Source of the DNA: Babylonia areolata
Taxonomy: Eukaryota; Mollusca; Gastropoda; Neogastropoda; Buccinidae
Assembly: GCF_041734735.1 (NCBI RefSeq)
Contig: NC_134887.1
Location: 41,516,513 to 41,580,512, forward strand
Length of the DNA stretch: 64,000 nucleotides
Direction of reading: 5' to 3'
The notes under the pieces are model-generated. The model was not told the origin of the DNA and ran no database searches. It saw only the letters and a list, made by a program, of their open reading frames with translations. The position numbers and the translations under genes were made by a program. Positions 1 to 10,132 of the stretch are shown here, one piece after another (within the stretch, counting starts at the first letter, position 1; the number at the start of each line of letters is the position of its first letter).

Positions 1-119
1 TCACCACTCAAGGTCTAGTGGAGAGGGAGAAAGTACTGGTGACTGTGGGATTCGAACCTGTGCGCTCAGATTCTCTCGCTTCCAAGGTGGGCACGTTACC
101 ACTAGGCTACCCCTCCACA
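1..119 (-). mobile_element. tRNA-derived SINE, head and start of body, cut by window edge
   Basis: On the minus strand this reads as a tRNA-like head followed by the start of a SINE body. The pol III A box TAGCCTAGTGG lies at 99-109 and the B box GGTTCGAATCC at 48-58. After the head comes a body start reading GACCTTGAGTGGTG at the window edge, which is shared with the SINE copy at 4437. The rest of the element lies outside the window. The body joined to the head argues against a working tRNA gene. Confidence 0.8.
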
Positions 120-212
120 AAAAAGAACCTCACAGTCACCAGTCTGATCAACCTGACCAGTCATGTCCATCAACACCTTGACCCGAGCCCTGCACTCAAC
201 ACACTGGCTCCA

Positions 213-566
213 GCCATGGCTTAGTGGTAATGCACCCAACTAGGAAGTGAGAATCCCAGTGGGTCTGGGCACTAGTCTTTCAGATAGGATGATAAACCGC
301 AGATCTTGTGTGTAGCATGCGTGTAGTAGCCCACGTGCAAGGCCAAACAGCAACAAAAGCATTGTCCCTGGCAATATTAAACTGAAGAAAAATCCATTTT
401 GATAAATAAACGAACACAAACAAATACATTTGCAGACAGAAAAAAAAGCGAAGGGTTGCACTCTACTATGGTGACGTACTTTCCCATAAATGGGGGAGGG
501 GGGTGGGGGCACAACCCCCCAAATTTCACACACAGAAATCTGTTGTGACAAAAAAATACAGTACAG
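213..566 (+). mobile_element. tRNA-derived SINE, nearly full length
   Basis: An A box TGGCTTAGTGG is at 217-227, followed by a degenerate B box near 247-257. The body contains the block ACTAGTCTTTC, a block like CAACAAAAG, a run like GAAAAATCCA, and the terminal block AGAAATCTGTTGTGACAAAA. The same order of blocks occurs in the copy at 4437-4812. It resembles a SINE family I remember as abundant in gastropods. The 93 bases between this copy and the one at the left edge show nothing recognisable. Confidence 0.75.
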
Positions 567-1130
567 TCAGCCACCCCCACCAGACCCTGGCGGCGGAGAG
601 GTATGTCAAGACTGCCACACTCTGCCTGTAATGTCAGGCATGTGCTTCAGCCCTCCCGTCCCCCACCCCGACGCCCCTCCCCTCAGCACACAACTGTCCA
701 CATGGTCACACCAGTCACTCGCCCAACAAGCAATCCACTTCCAGACTTACACGACCTTTCCGCCTGTCAGTGCACGCACAGTTAATCAACCCCTACCCGG
801 AAAGTGGAGGGGTGAGACTGGCAGGGGAAAATCAGAGGGAGTGGCAAAAGCGAGAGGTGAATGAGTGGGAAGGGTGGTTACACACTGTCCACAATGGAGG
901 AGACCAGCCAGCGACCGCCCAGGTGTGACGGAAAGAGTTCAGTCTCCAGCTTGTGTCAATGAAGGGAACAAGGTGCAGCCAGGAGGGAAGATCTTATCTT
1001 CTCACGTAACCTGACAGGTGACCTGTCGTTTGTTGACTGAAGAGCAGAGGTGCGACCCAGGTTACAGATTAAGGTCTACACCCGTAAATTCCCCAGATCT
1101 AAACAGCACACTTCCATGCTTTTTACCACA
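567..1130. other. Unassigned intergenic sequence
   Basis: C-rich and then purine-rich sequence without any reading frame that looks coding. Open frames here are short and have low-complexity Pro/His composition. No RNA gene or recognisable repeat was seen. Confidence 0.5.
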
Positions 1131-2520
1131 TCTCCACACAACCTGATCTTTACTGGGTATCTTCATGTTTTACAGATGTACATCCCATGATCTTTATTAG
1201 CCATCACCTCCAGGTTTTACACCAACACACCCCTGATCTTTAAGGGCACCTCCTGGTTTTACAACTATACATACCTGATCCTTAAATGACATCTCCATGT
1301 TTTACACCTATACACCTCCATCTTCATACAGGATATCTCCATGTTTTACACCTATACACCTCCAATCTTTATACAGGATATCTCCATGTTTCACACCTAT
1401 ACACCTCCAATCTTTATACAGGATATCTCCATGTTTTACACCTATACACCTCCAATCTTTATGCATGGTATCTCCATGTTTCACACCTATACACCTCCAA
1501 TCTTTATACAGGATATCTCCATGTTTTACACCTATACACCTCCATCTTCATACAGGATATCTCCATGTTTCACACCTATACACCTCCAATCTTTATACAG
1601 GATATCTCCATGTTTCACACCTATACACCTCCAATCTTTATACAGGATATCTCCATGTTTTACACCTATACACCTCCATCTTCATACAGGATATCTCCAT
1701 GTTTCACACCTATACACCTCCAATCTTTATACAGGATATCTCCATGTTTTACACCTATACACCTCCATCTTCATACAGGATATCTCCATGTTTCACACCT
1801 ATACACCTCCAATCTTTATACAGGATATCTCCATGTTTTACACCTGTACACCTCAAATCTTCATACAGGATATCTCCATGTTTTACACCTATACACCTCC
1901 AATCTTTATACAGGATATCTCCATGTTTCACACCTATACACCTTCAATCTTTATACAGGATATCTCCATGTTTTACACCTATACACCTCCAATCTTCATA
2001 CAGGATATCTCCATGTTTTACACCTATACACCTCCAATCTTTATACAGGATATCTCCATGTTTTACACCTGTACACCCCTGATCTTTACAGGACACCTCC
2101 ATGTTTTACACCTGTACACCCCTGATCTTTTCAGAACATCATGTTTTTACACCTGTACAACCCCCCCACCCCCACCCCCCATGCCCTCACCCCCCATCTT
2201 TGAAGAACAACTCCATGTTTTACATCAGGGTACCCTTGATCTTTGCAGGATATTTCAATGTTTCACACCTACAACCCCCCTGATCTTTACAGAACATCTC
2301 CATGTTTCACATCTGTGCAATCCCTGACCTTTACAGAACACTTACACATTTTACATCTGTCCACATCTGATCTCTTCAGGACATCTCTGTGTTTTACAAG
2401 ATGATGTTTATGGAACACCTCTATGTTTTACATCTGCACACTCCTGATCTTTACAGGACACCTCCATGTTTTACACCTGTACACCTATAATCATTACAGG
2501 ACATCTCAAAGTTTCACACC
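1131..2520 (+). repeat. Minisatellite, 44/45-bp unit, about 19 clean copies
   Basis: The clean core (about 1287-2100) is a head-to-tail array of a unit holding the blocks ATCTCCATGTTTTACACC and CTTTATACAGGATAT. Units of 44 bp (with CATCTTCATACAGG) and 45 bp (with AATCTTTATACAGG) are interspersed. Degenerate copies flank it from about 1131 and to about 2520. The array has few stop codons, so it gives open frames of 260-330 codons, but these are periodic artefacts and not genes. Confidence 0.93.
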
Positions 2521-4209
2521 TTTCTACCAATGAGTACCGAGGCATGTGAAGTCAGTACAGAACTCACATTTGTCAGACCACTGTATACACACTTTGTGGA
2601 GTGCTGGCCCGATGTTAAACTCATTATGGAGTCACCTACTAAGTCTTGTTGTCTTGACCCCATCCCAGCATCCCTTACCAAGCAGTGTCCAGATGGCCTT
2701 TTTCCTCTGATCATCCAAACTGTCAACCACTCTCTTGCCACTGGTACAGTTCCTCATCCCCTCAAGCAGGCCACTGTCACACCACTCATCAGCTGAAGAG
2801 AAGAATTTCCGTCCTGTTTCAAACCTCCTTTCATATGTAAAATTCTTGAGAAAGTTGTTTTGACTCACCTGCAAAACCACCCCTCTCATAATAATCTTCT
2901 GGATGGAAACATTTCAGTCAACCTAGAGAAAATTCCACGGTAGAGAGACTGCTGTCCTCTGTGTTCTCAATGGTCTGCTTGCCAGAGCTGATGAGAGACT
3001 TGTTTCAGTACTTGCTCTGCTTGACCTGAGTGCAGCTTTTGATACTCTGGATCATGCCATCCTGTTGGTGAGACTCAGAGTGTCCTTTAGAGTTGATGGT
3101 ACTGCCCTTGACAGGTTCAGGTTGTACCTGACTGGCCATGAACAGCCTGGCATTGTTAATGGCCTGATGTCTTCTCCCCACCCACTTCTTTATGGAGTAC
3201 CTCTGGGTTCAGTGTTGGGGCCAGGACTATGTACATTCAGCCTCTCTCTGATGTGATTGATTCTTGTGCTTGTGACTACCATAAGTATGCTGACAACACT
3301 TGAGTTGTCCAAAGGTTCATAACCCACAGAATTTTCTACTGCTTTGTTTGCTATCAAAAATTGTATTGATCACGCGCTGACTTGGATGAGCAGCAACAAA
3401 CTGAAACTCAACACAGACAGAACGGAGATCATGCCAGTGGGCTCAGCATCACACCTCTGTCTAGTGGACAGTGAGTTTGCTAACACTGGGGGGGATAGAG
3501 TTCTTTTCAGATTTTTTGTCAAGTACCTTAGTTTACATCAAGACCAAACACTGGCCATGCAGCACCATATCAACTCCATCAGCCATGCAGCTTTTCTGCA
3601 AATTCCGAATGCCAGCATTCATTCATATCTTTCAAAGACTGCCACGGTCAGACTTGTCTCCTCTGCTTTTAGCTCATGTCTGGATTACTGTACTTTGGTA
3701 CAGGTAGGTCTTCCAGCTGATCAGCTATGTCGTTGCAGAAAGTTCAGTGAAGCTAACAGTGAAGCTATAACTTGTAGCTCAGAAATCTAAGCCTGAACAT
3801 GTGACACCTTCGCTCAAAGCACCGAATTGGCTTCCAACTAAATTCCGCATTCAGTTAAAAAAGATGCCATGCTCATGTACTGCTATTTTGATGGCATACT
3901 TCCGCAGTATCTCTCTTCTTCACTAACAACTTATCAGTCTTCCTAGTCACTTTGATCTTCAGTTGAAAGGTTACTTCAGGTGCTGAACACTAATCTGAAA
4001 ACATTTGGTCACTGATCAATCAGTTTCTCAGCCCCATCTGTCTGGAACTCACTGCCTGTTGACCTGTGAAAGGCCACTTCCATCTACAGACTTTCAAATC
4101 ACAACTGAAAACTTGTCTTGCATTCAAGTAACAGTTTAGTCTAAATTGCTGTTACATGAGAGATGTACTACTTTTTGAGTGTTGTGTGTGTATGTGTGGG
4201 TAGGAGGAG

Positions 4210-4243
<34 letters not shown>

Positions 4244-4425
4244 ACGCGCGCGCATGCTGTTCATGATGCAAGAATGGTGACTGTTTCTTCGTAGTTGATC
4301 GTTTTCCTTAATGATTGTTGCATCTCTTATGCAACATGTAATTTGTGGAGCACCATGAGTGATTGTTATTTGAAAATGAATTTTCTGAAGTATTGTTTTT
4401 CTTTCTTGTTTCTTTCTTGGGATTT
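2520..4425 (+). mobile_element. Decayed non-LTR retrotransposon (CR1/Jockey-type LINE), reverse transcriptase part
   Basis: Fragments of a LINE reverse transcriptase appear in correct order but in changing frames with stops. They include LDPIPASLTKQ near 2650, NFRPVSNLP near 2805, LLDLSAAFDTLDHAIL near 3020-3065, GVPLGSVLGPGL near 3197-3230 (family form GVPQGSVLGP), and the catalytic YADD region at about 3288, here YADN followed by a stop. The C-terminal part has a LHWLP-like APNWLP near 3825 and an APSVWNSLP block near 4035. The 5' end, including any endonuclease, is missing. A short AT-rich 3' tail leads up to the next SINE. The copy is dead: stops and frameshifts are frequent. Confidence 0.85.
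4212..4253 (+). repeat. TG microsatellite with CG end
   Basis: About 15 TG repeats followed by alternating GCGC. It lies in the 3' tail region of the LINE remnant. Confidence 0.9.
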
Positions 4426-4436
4426 TTTATTCCCAC

Positions 4437-4812
4437 CACCATTGGACCTTGAGTGGTGGTCTGCGTACTAGTCTTTTGGATGAATCGAGATGAAAGGAGA
4501 CCCAGTGTTCAGCTTGCACTTCACACATGTAAAAGAACCCACATCAATATTAGGAACATCCCCAAATAAATTCTGTTGAAGAATCCACTTTGACACTAAA
4601 TACTATAACAACTACAACTACAGACAGAAAAAAGGAGTGGTTGAAAAATCCATGTTGATAGTAAAACAAATACATTTGCAGCAGGAAAAAAGACAAAAGA
4701 TACTGGCTGGTACTGCACTGAGCCACCACACTCTCACCAACGTGCTCTCCCTTGGGAGAACAGCCCGAATTTAACTGACAGAAATATGTTGTGACAAAAA
4801 TACAACAAAAGA
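4437..4812 (+). mobile_element. SINE body copy, lacking the tRNA head
   Basis: The copy starts with a GGACCTTGAGTGGTGGTCT block and continues through ACTAGTCTTTTGGATGA, AAAGAACCCAC, GAAGAATCCACTTTGA, GCTCTCCCTTGGGAGA and AATATGTTGTGACAAAA, the same block order as the copy at 213-566. There is an internal duplication of the GAAAAATCCA block. No A or B box precedes it, so it is 5' truncated. Its 3' end runs directly into a pentanucleotide array. Confidence 0.75.
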
Positions 4813-5012
4813 CAATCCAATGCAATGCAATCCAATCCACTACAAATTACAATACAATGCAATCCAATGCAATGCAAATCAATACAATGCAATTCAATAC
4901 AAATACAATGCAATATAGATCTATACTATTACAATACAATACTATACAAAATACAACAGAACACAAGACAAAACAAGACAATACAATGCAATACAATACA
5001 ATGCAATACAAT
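4813..5012 (+). repeat. Pentanucleotide microsatellite (AATAC/AATGC)n
   Basis: About 200 bp of interspersed AATAC and AATGC units directly following the SINE end. It appears to be an expanded SINE 3' tail, since the SINE ends in ACAAAAATACAA. Confidence 0.85.
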
Positions 5013-5159
5013 GTGCAGTTGGAACAGAACTCACAATAGTCAGACCACTGCGGACAGACATGTGAAGCTTGCTGAAACCCAGGACTCCCAGCTTGCCAAT
5101 TTTCAGGCTGACCCCCACCGTTCTCTTCAACAGGTACTGCAAAAGCCATGCTATCAGCC

Positions 5160-5309
5160 TGCAACAGACACACACGCACACACACGCACACACACATGCA
5201 CGCACACACACACACACACAGTACCTCTGTAGTAGCCATGCTCTATGTGTGTGAGTGTATGTGTTGCAGGCTGACAGCATTGCTTCTACAGTACCTGTTG
5301 AAGGTCATG

Positions 5310-5345
<36 letters not shown>

Positions 5346-5852
5346 AAATGTTCTTCCTCTTCCACCAATATATGCATTATCTTCTCAGTTTGTTCATATA
5401 ATTTCATTTGATGCATGTATTGATGTAATAAAATCAGCCAAGCTAATCATCTGTTTCACGCATTACACACACTGGATGTTGCCTGGAAAATGAAACTTTT
5501 TTTTTTTTTTTTTTTAATATAAAAGTACCAGTGGTTCAATAAGATTTCTTTAAAACCCAGTTCAATAAATCATTAATCCATCAGTAGATCAAACAAACAC
5601 AAAGTAAATAATTTTTTTTTTTTAATCTGATGTCTCTTCAAAAAAGAAAACAAAATCCCAGCATTCATCCCATGCAGATTAACACTGGTACAAACGATCT
5701 ATGGTTTGTGTGGGTTTTTTGTTTTTGTATTACCCCAGCTGTGTGTTATATCCTGACATTCCCACAGGGGCCACTTGTGTCAGACAATGTTTGCATGTTT
5801 GTGCGTCAGTTGTTGAGTTAACCAGGTCACAGTGAACTGCCATCCTGTACCG

Positions 5853-5886
<34 letters not shown>

Positions 5887-6021
5887 CGTGTGTGTGTGTG
5901 TGCGTCTGTGTCTGTGTGTCTGTCTGTGTCTGTATGTCTGTGTGTGTGTGTGTGTTGTTTACATGTGCGTGTTGTGTTGTGTTGCATGTGTTTTTGTTGT
6001 GTGTTTTGTGCATGTGTAGTA

Positions 6022-6083
<62 letters not shown>

Positions 6084-6120
6084 TGTTGTGTTTAAGTTTG
6101 TGTCTGTGCAATGTGCGCGC

Positions 6121-6155
<35 letters not shown>

Positions 6156-6298
6156 CATGCACGCGTGCGTTTGCACATGTACGTGCACCTGTGTGTGTAT
6201 ATGTGTGCATGCGCATCTGTGTGTGTGTCTGTGTCTGTGTGTTTCTGTGTGCATCAATGCCTGCATGCAAACAGGACATCTCTTACATGAATGTGGTC

Positions 6299-6333
<35 letters not shown>

Positions 6334-6435
6334 GAATGTGTGTGTACATGCCCCCATGTTTCTGCCTGTCGTTTCCTGCAAACACTTCCTGCCAGTAGCA
6401 CCACTGACTGACATATATATATATATACACTGGGC
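5160..6435 (+). repeat. Cluster of CA/GT microsatellites
   Basis: CA repeats lie at about 5160-5220 and GT repeats at about 5311-5343, 5855-5956, 6023-6084, 6118-6150 and 6300-6333, with a short TA run at 6413-6427. They give long Cys/Val or His/Thr open frames on both strands, which are artefacts. Between the blocks the sequence is AT-rich with no coding signal; poly-T runs at about 5500 and 5610 are noted. Confidence 0.9.
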
Positions 6436-8230
6436 TTTTCCATGCCTATCCCAATCCAAATGATGAGCTCATGCACAACAATAACTTAGCTTTGTTCACA
6501 AATTGTACATGTATTAAATGTGTTATGGTCCTATGTCCAAGCACAGAATTATAAAACATACAGATAGGTTTACAGGAACAATTATATGCATTTGGAAGAC
6601 AAATCACCAATAAAGAACCAAGAAGGTATGATGCACCAAGAAAAGAAAGAAAAAACAAGGAATGTGCTCCATGACTTGCAAGGGGGGTAGGGGGACTAGG
6701 GGGGATGGGGACAGACAGACAAACAGAGAGGGCAATGAAGCTTATCCTGTATGAAAATAAACTCTTTTCTTAAAGGAAAAGCAATTTTGTTGAAAACTTT
6801 ATTGTACTGATAGTTTATTCTTGTACTAAAAGATTATCAAATATCAAGAGAGTTTTTTTTTCACAGATCTTCCCTAGTATGTTCTAGACCTTTCTTTTTT
6901 TCATAAATTGCATAAGTAGTTACATAACCCAGTCATACTGGATAACTTTTCATTGAGTCTGTACTGCCATTAATTACATATTTACAATCACCACCACCCA
7001 CCCACCATTCCCTGACTTCTCTTATGAAAACCTAATTCTAATTATTGGTTGTTGGGGGAGGGAGTTGGCACAGCCGGGGGGGGGGGGGTGGGGAATCACC
7101 AGAGTAAATAACCACAAATGATGTTTGTTTGCAGAGTATCTCCCCTTCTGTGTGCTGTCCTCCATCACACTAAATCAACCCCTTTACTTGCTTCCTCCAT
7201 CAAATGGCTGTTGCTGAGCTGCCCCCTTATTCATATCCACATAACAATGCCCCCTTCTCTCTTTCACCAGTTCTCTGTTTTTATTCTTTTACTCTACAGT
7301 ATGTCCATCACAGGTCACACCAGAAGGGGCTGTCCATTCACTCTCTCAGTCACATCAATAAAAACTAACCATTCTTGATCTCACTGCAAAAGTGTCTCTT
7401 TGCCTGTCTGACTATTTCACAGACTTCATTTTCTTCAAACAATATCTTCTCCTTTCAATGCTGTTGCATCAGTAAATGATTCATCAATTTTCATGAAGAC
7501 GTTAGGCTTCATCTACTGTATACAAACCTGTAAATGAACTGATAAAGAACTGCAGGATTGATTTTCTTTTCTTTTTTAAACAAAGCGCATATTCAAGAGA
7601 AGTTTATGAATACATAAATACTTTGTAAGTGTGCTTTTAGATTTCAAACTGATCAGCTGTTCTGCTAGAGTATATGTTGTATTCTTCTAACATCAACATG
7701 TTAATTACCATATCTGAGACATCAAGGCAGTCATCAATAAAAATATTGCTCTGCACATTACTTGAATAATAAGAGTAATATATCAAAATGTTGACACTTT
7801 TTCCTTTCTATTCACAAGTCAAACAATACACAAAGAAAAGCATGATGATGGAATACTGTAAGCCATGTAATATTTATGCCAATCAGCCAATCGGAAAATG
7901 AAAGTCGATCTTAATCAGTTGATGTGAAGTATAGATTTGCTCAAAATATATGTAAAAAAAGAAAGCAAAGTGATGAGTGATGGCAACTTAAGCATTCACA
8001 GCACTGTCACTTTTGGACAATATGACGGATGAAACAAACACAATGGCTGTGGCTCAATATGTATAATCATTTACAGATCCAAGTATGCATTCACTTCGAA
8101 ATAACGCCCCCCCATATTCAATGCATGTTAGCTGATACTGACACAGTGACCGTGGTTTCTCAATGAAATATGTTGTTTCACTTTCACAATACAGACGTGT
8201 CTTTAGGCTATGAGCCGTCGCATTACTTAC
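6436..8230. other. AT-rich intergenic sequence, no gene recognised
   Basis: No reading frame with coding character and no clear repeat family was found, apart from a G-run at about 7075-7090. If the minus-strand exon at 8231-8289 is real, further exons of that gene or its 3' UTR should lie here or further left, but I could not identify them. Confidence 0.4.
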
Positions 8231-8289
8231 CAGCAAAGAATCCAGACTCCTGCAATAATGTAGATGACAGTAAAAATAACGTTTGCCAT
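8231..8289 (-). CDS. Candidate first coding exon of a divergent small membrane protein
   Basis: On the minus strand an ATG at 8289-8287 in good context (GAGAAATGG) opens a 19-codon frame, MANVIFTVIYIIAGVWILC, almost entirely hydrophobic like a signal anchor or first membrane helix. It ends exactly at a consensus donor, CTG|GTAAGT, with phase 2. It is head-to-head with MED13, 320 bp from its start codon, across GC-richer sequence with promoter-type motifs. I do not recognise the protein and did not find the next exon, so chance remains possible. Confidence 0.35.
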
Positions 8290-8609
8290 TTCTCGAGCAG
8301 TATTTTAGATTTACCAGGTCATTATTTTACTTCTTGACCATAATAAATGACTTAGTGGTCGCCTTCTGCTTACGAGCTGCAGGCAGCCATCTTGTGCGAA
8401 AGTGGGTCAAGGACCATGTGACTGAAGCTGGCCAATCATCGAGAGTAATCCTTACCGCCTTGTTGTGCAGAGAGGGCGGCCATATTACCTTGTGTCGCCA
8501 TATTATGCTGAACAGCTATAATGACCAAAAATTTCTGAATCTATGGTCAGCTGTGTGCCATAGCAACAAAGTTGGATATACAGTGGTGTGAACAAGACAT
8601 GGAGTGACC
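8290..8609 (+). promoter_or_regulatory. Probable MED13 promoter and 5' UTR, possibly bidirectional
   Basis: Less AT-rich than its surroundings. Three YY1-type elements GCCAT[C/A]TT lie at 8386-8394, 8479-8486 and 8497-8504, each preceded by GCA, CGG or TCG as in the YY1 consensus GCCGCCATNTT. A CCAAT box is at 8432-8436. No TATA box is placed convincingly. The transcription start is not determined; the YY1 pair 110-130 bp before the start codon would suit a TATA-less start near 8500. Confidence 0.5.
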
Positions 8610-8678
8610 ATGAGTCACCCAAATCCTACTGGAAACGGGTGTACATTGGAGGATTGCTACACCAATCTCTTCGGTTTG
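8610..8678 (+). CDS. MED13: MED13 exon 1 (residues 1-23)
   Basis: Start codon in context ACCATGA. It encodes [20 protein letters not shown] and then FGL, matching the family N-terminus (SLEDCHTNLF type). The donor is TTG|GTAAGT, phase 0. No upstream in-frame ATG with family similarity was seen, so this start is preferred. Confidence 0.92.
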
Positions 8679-10093
8679 GTAAGTTATGATTTTAAATAGG
8701 TCTTATCTGTAAAGCTATTGTCAGGGATGTAATGCTGTGGTATGCTGATTTCCTGACTTTCATCCGCAAGATGTTTGTCGTACCATTCATCGCAATGCTC
8801 ACGTTTCACCTAGATGCTTTTTGCGATTGAAGTCGTTGGCGGACATGTGAGATTTTATGCGCATGAACCACTGTCACCAGGTGCTCGATCATTCTTTTAT
8901 CGCTATTCGGAAATGACTCGAATGAGGGTTATTGATCTGCATTGAATCATTAAGTGAGGAACATGAAGCGATTTGTGTCGTCCGGCGTGAAAGGAGACGG
9001 TTGCTTTGTTGGTTTCTCCAGCAGATCTCATCGTAATGCTTTTGTTTTTGTTTCAGACGGACATTTGTGGAATAAAATGGCGTCGACTTATTGCGGAGAA
9101 CGTGGTGGTTGACCAGTTGGATGACCCCGTGCTTGTAGCCTACACAAAATGCCTTCAGAACGATATCCTGTGTGTCTGGCGCCGTGTTATGAAACATTCA
9201 GAACAGCGGTTAAATTCCAGCGACCTGTTGTCTTATCACAAAGAATTGTGGGTGTTCTGGTACGGCGATCAGCCAGTCTTTCTGAACAACTTGCTTTCAT
9301 GTGACCCCTGTTTGCGAGGTGAGTGCCATCCATCGTTAATTTTGGTCCAGTCAAAGTTTGTTAAGTGGAGGATAGGGAGATTTAGGTAAGGCATAGAATG
9401 CCTGACAAGGATAGTATTTAGTAGGAAATGACAGTCCTTAGTCCAAGTCACCAAAATGTATTTTTTGCTTCCCATCATCCACCACTGAGCACCGGACTTT
9501 CATTATTTGTTGTTGTTTTGGTTGCTTTTTTTGTTTTATTTTTTGATAAGGTGATCACCTGTATGCAACATACTGTCTGAGCTTATGAAAGAACCTACAG
9601 TGAGTCAGTAGTCCCACTCGAAATGATGTCGAAAATTTTACTTTGAATGATTTGTTAGTGTAAGTAAACAAGCAACACCAAAATAATACAGAAATGAAAA
9701 TTGGGTTGTGGTGCACTCTGTTGATGTATTAGAAGAATCCAAATTCTCAAACAGCAGTAGGTTGTGACAATCAGGAAGTATGATAATCAGAACAATATAT
9801 TCATGCACACATACACAAATACACGCACACGAACTCTCTCTCTCTCTCTCTGTCTCTCTGTCTCCCCTCATGTTTTCCTTTAAATAGAATATGATCTGTG
9901 CATGACTATCTTTGACTGTTTTTTGTTGTTCAGTGTAATTGTTGTTGGTTTTTTTGTTGTTGTTTTGTTCATTTTTTGCCCTGAGAGCTGGGTGTAAAAA
10001 AAAAAAATTTTTAAAAGAAAGAAAGAAATAATGCTTATTCCAATGGCAATACCCTCTTCATAATCAAATAATTTGTTTCCTCAAGAGAGATCT

Positions 10094-10132
<39 letters not shown>

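Noticed and set aside
1-119. Working tRNA gene on the minus strand
   Set aside because: A and B boxes are intact, but the head is joined to a SINE body and does not form a convincing clover-leaf.
1286-2327. Overlapping open frames of 260-330 codons on the plus strand
   Set aside because: They are translations of a 44/45-bp minisatellite in three frames, with no domain or proper start context.
5730-6463. Long Cys/Val and His/Thr frames on both strands
   Set aside because: Products of GT/CA microsatellite without coding signal.
7118-7378. 86-codon plus-strand frame upstream of MED13
   Set aside because: No family similarity, no splice or promoter context, composition of intergenic DNA.
9540-9800. 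Possible further degenerate SINE copy
   Set aside because: Only short AAAGAACC-type similarity; block order of the SINE family is not preserved.
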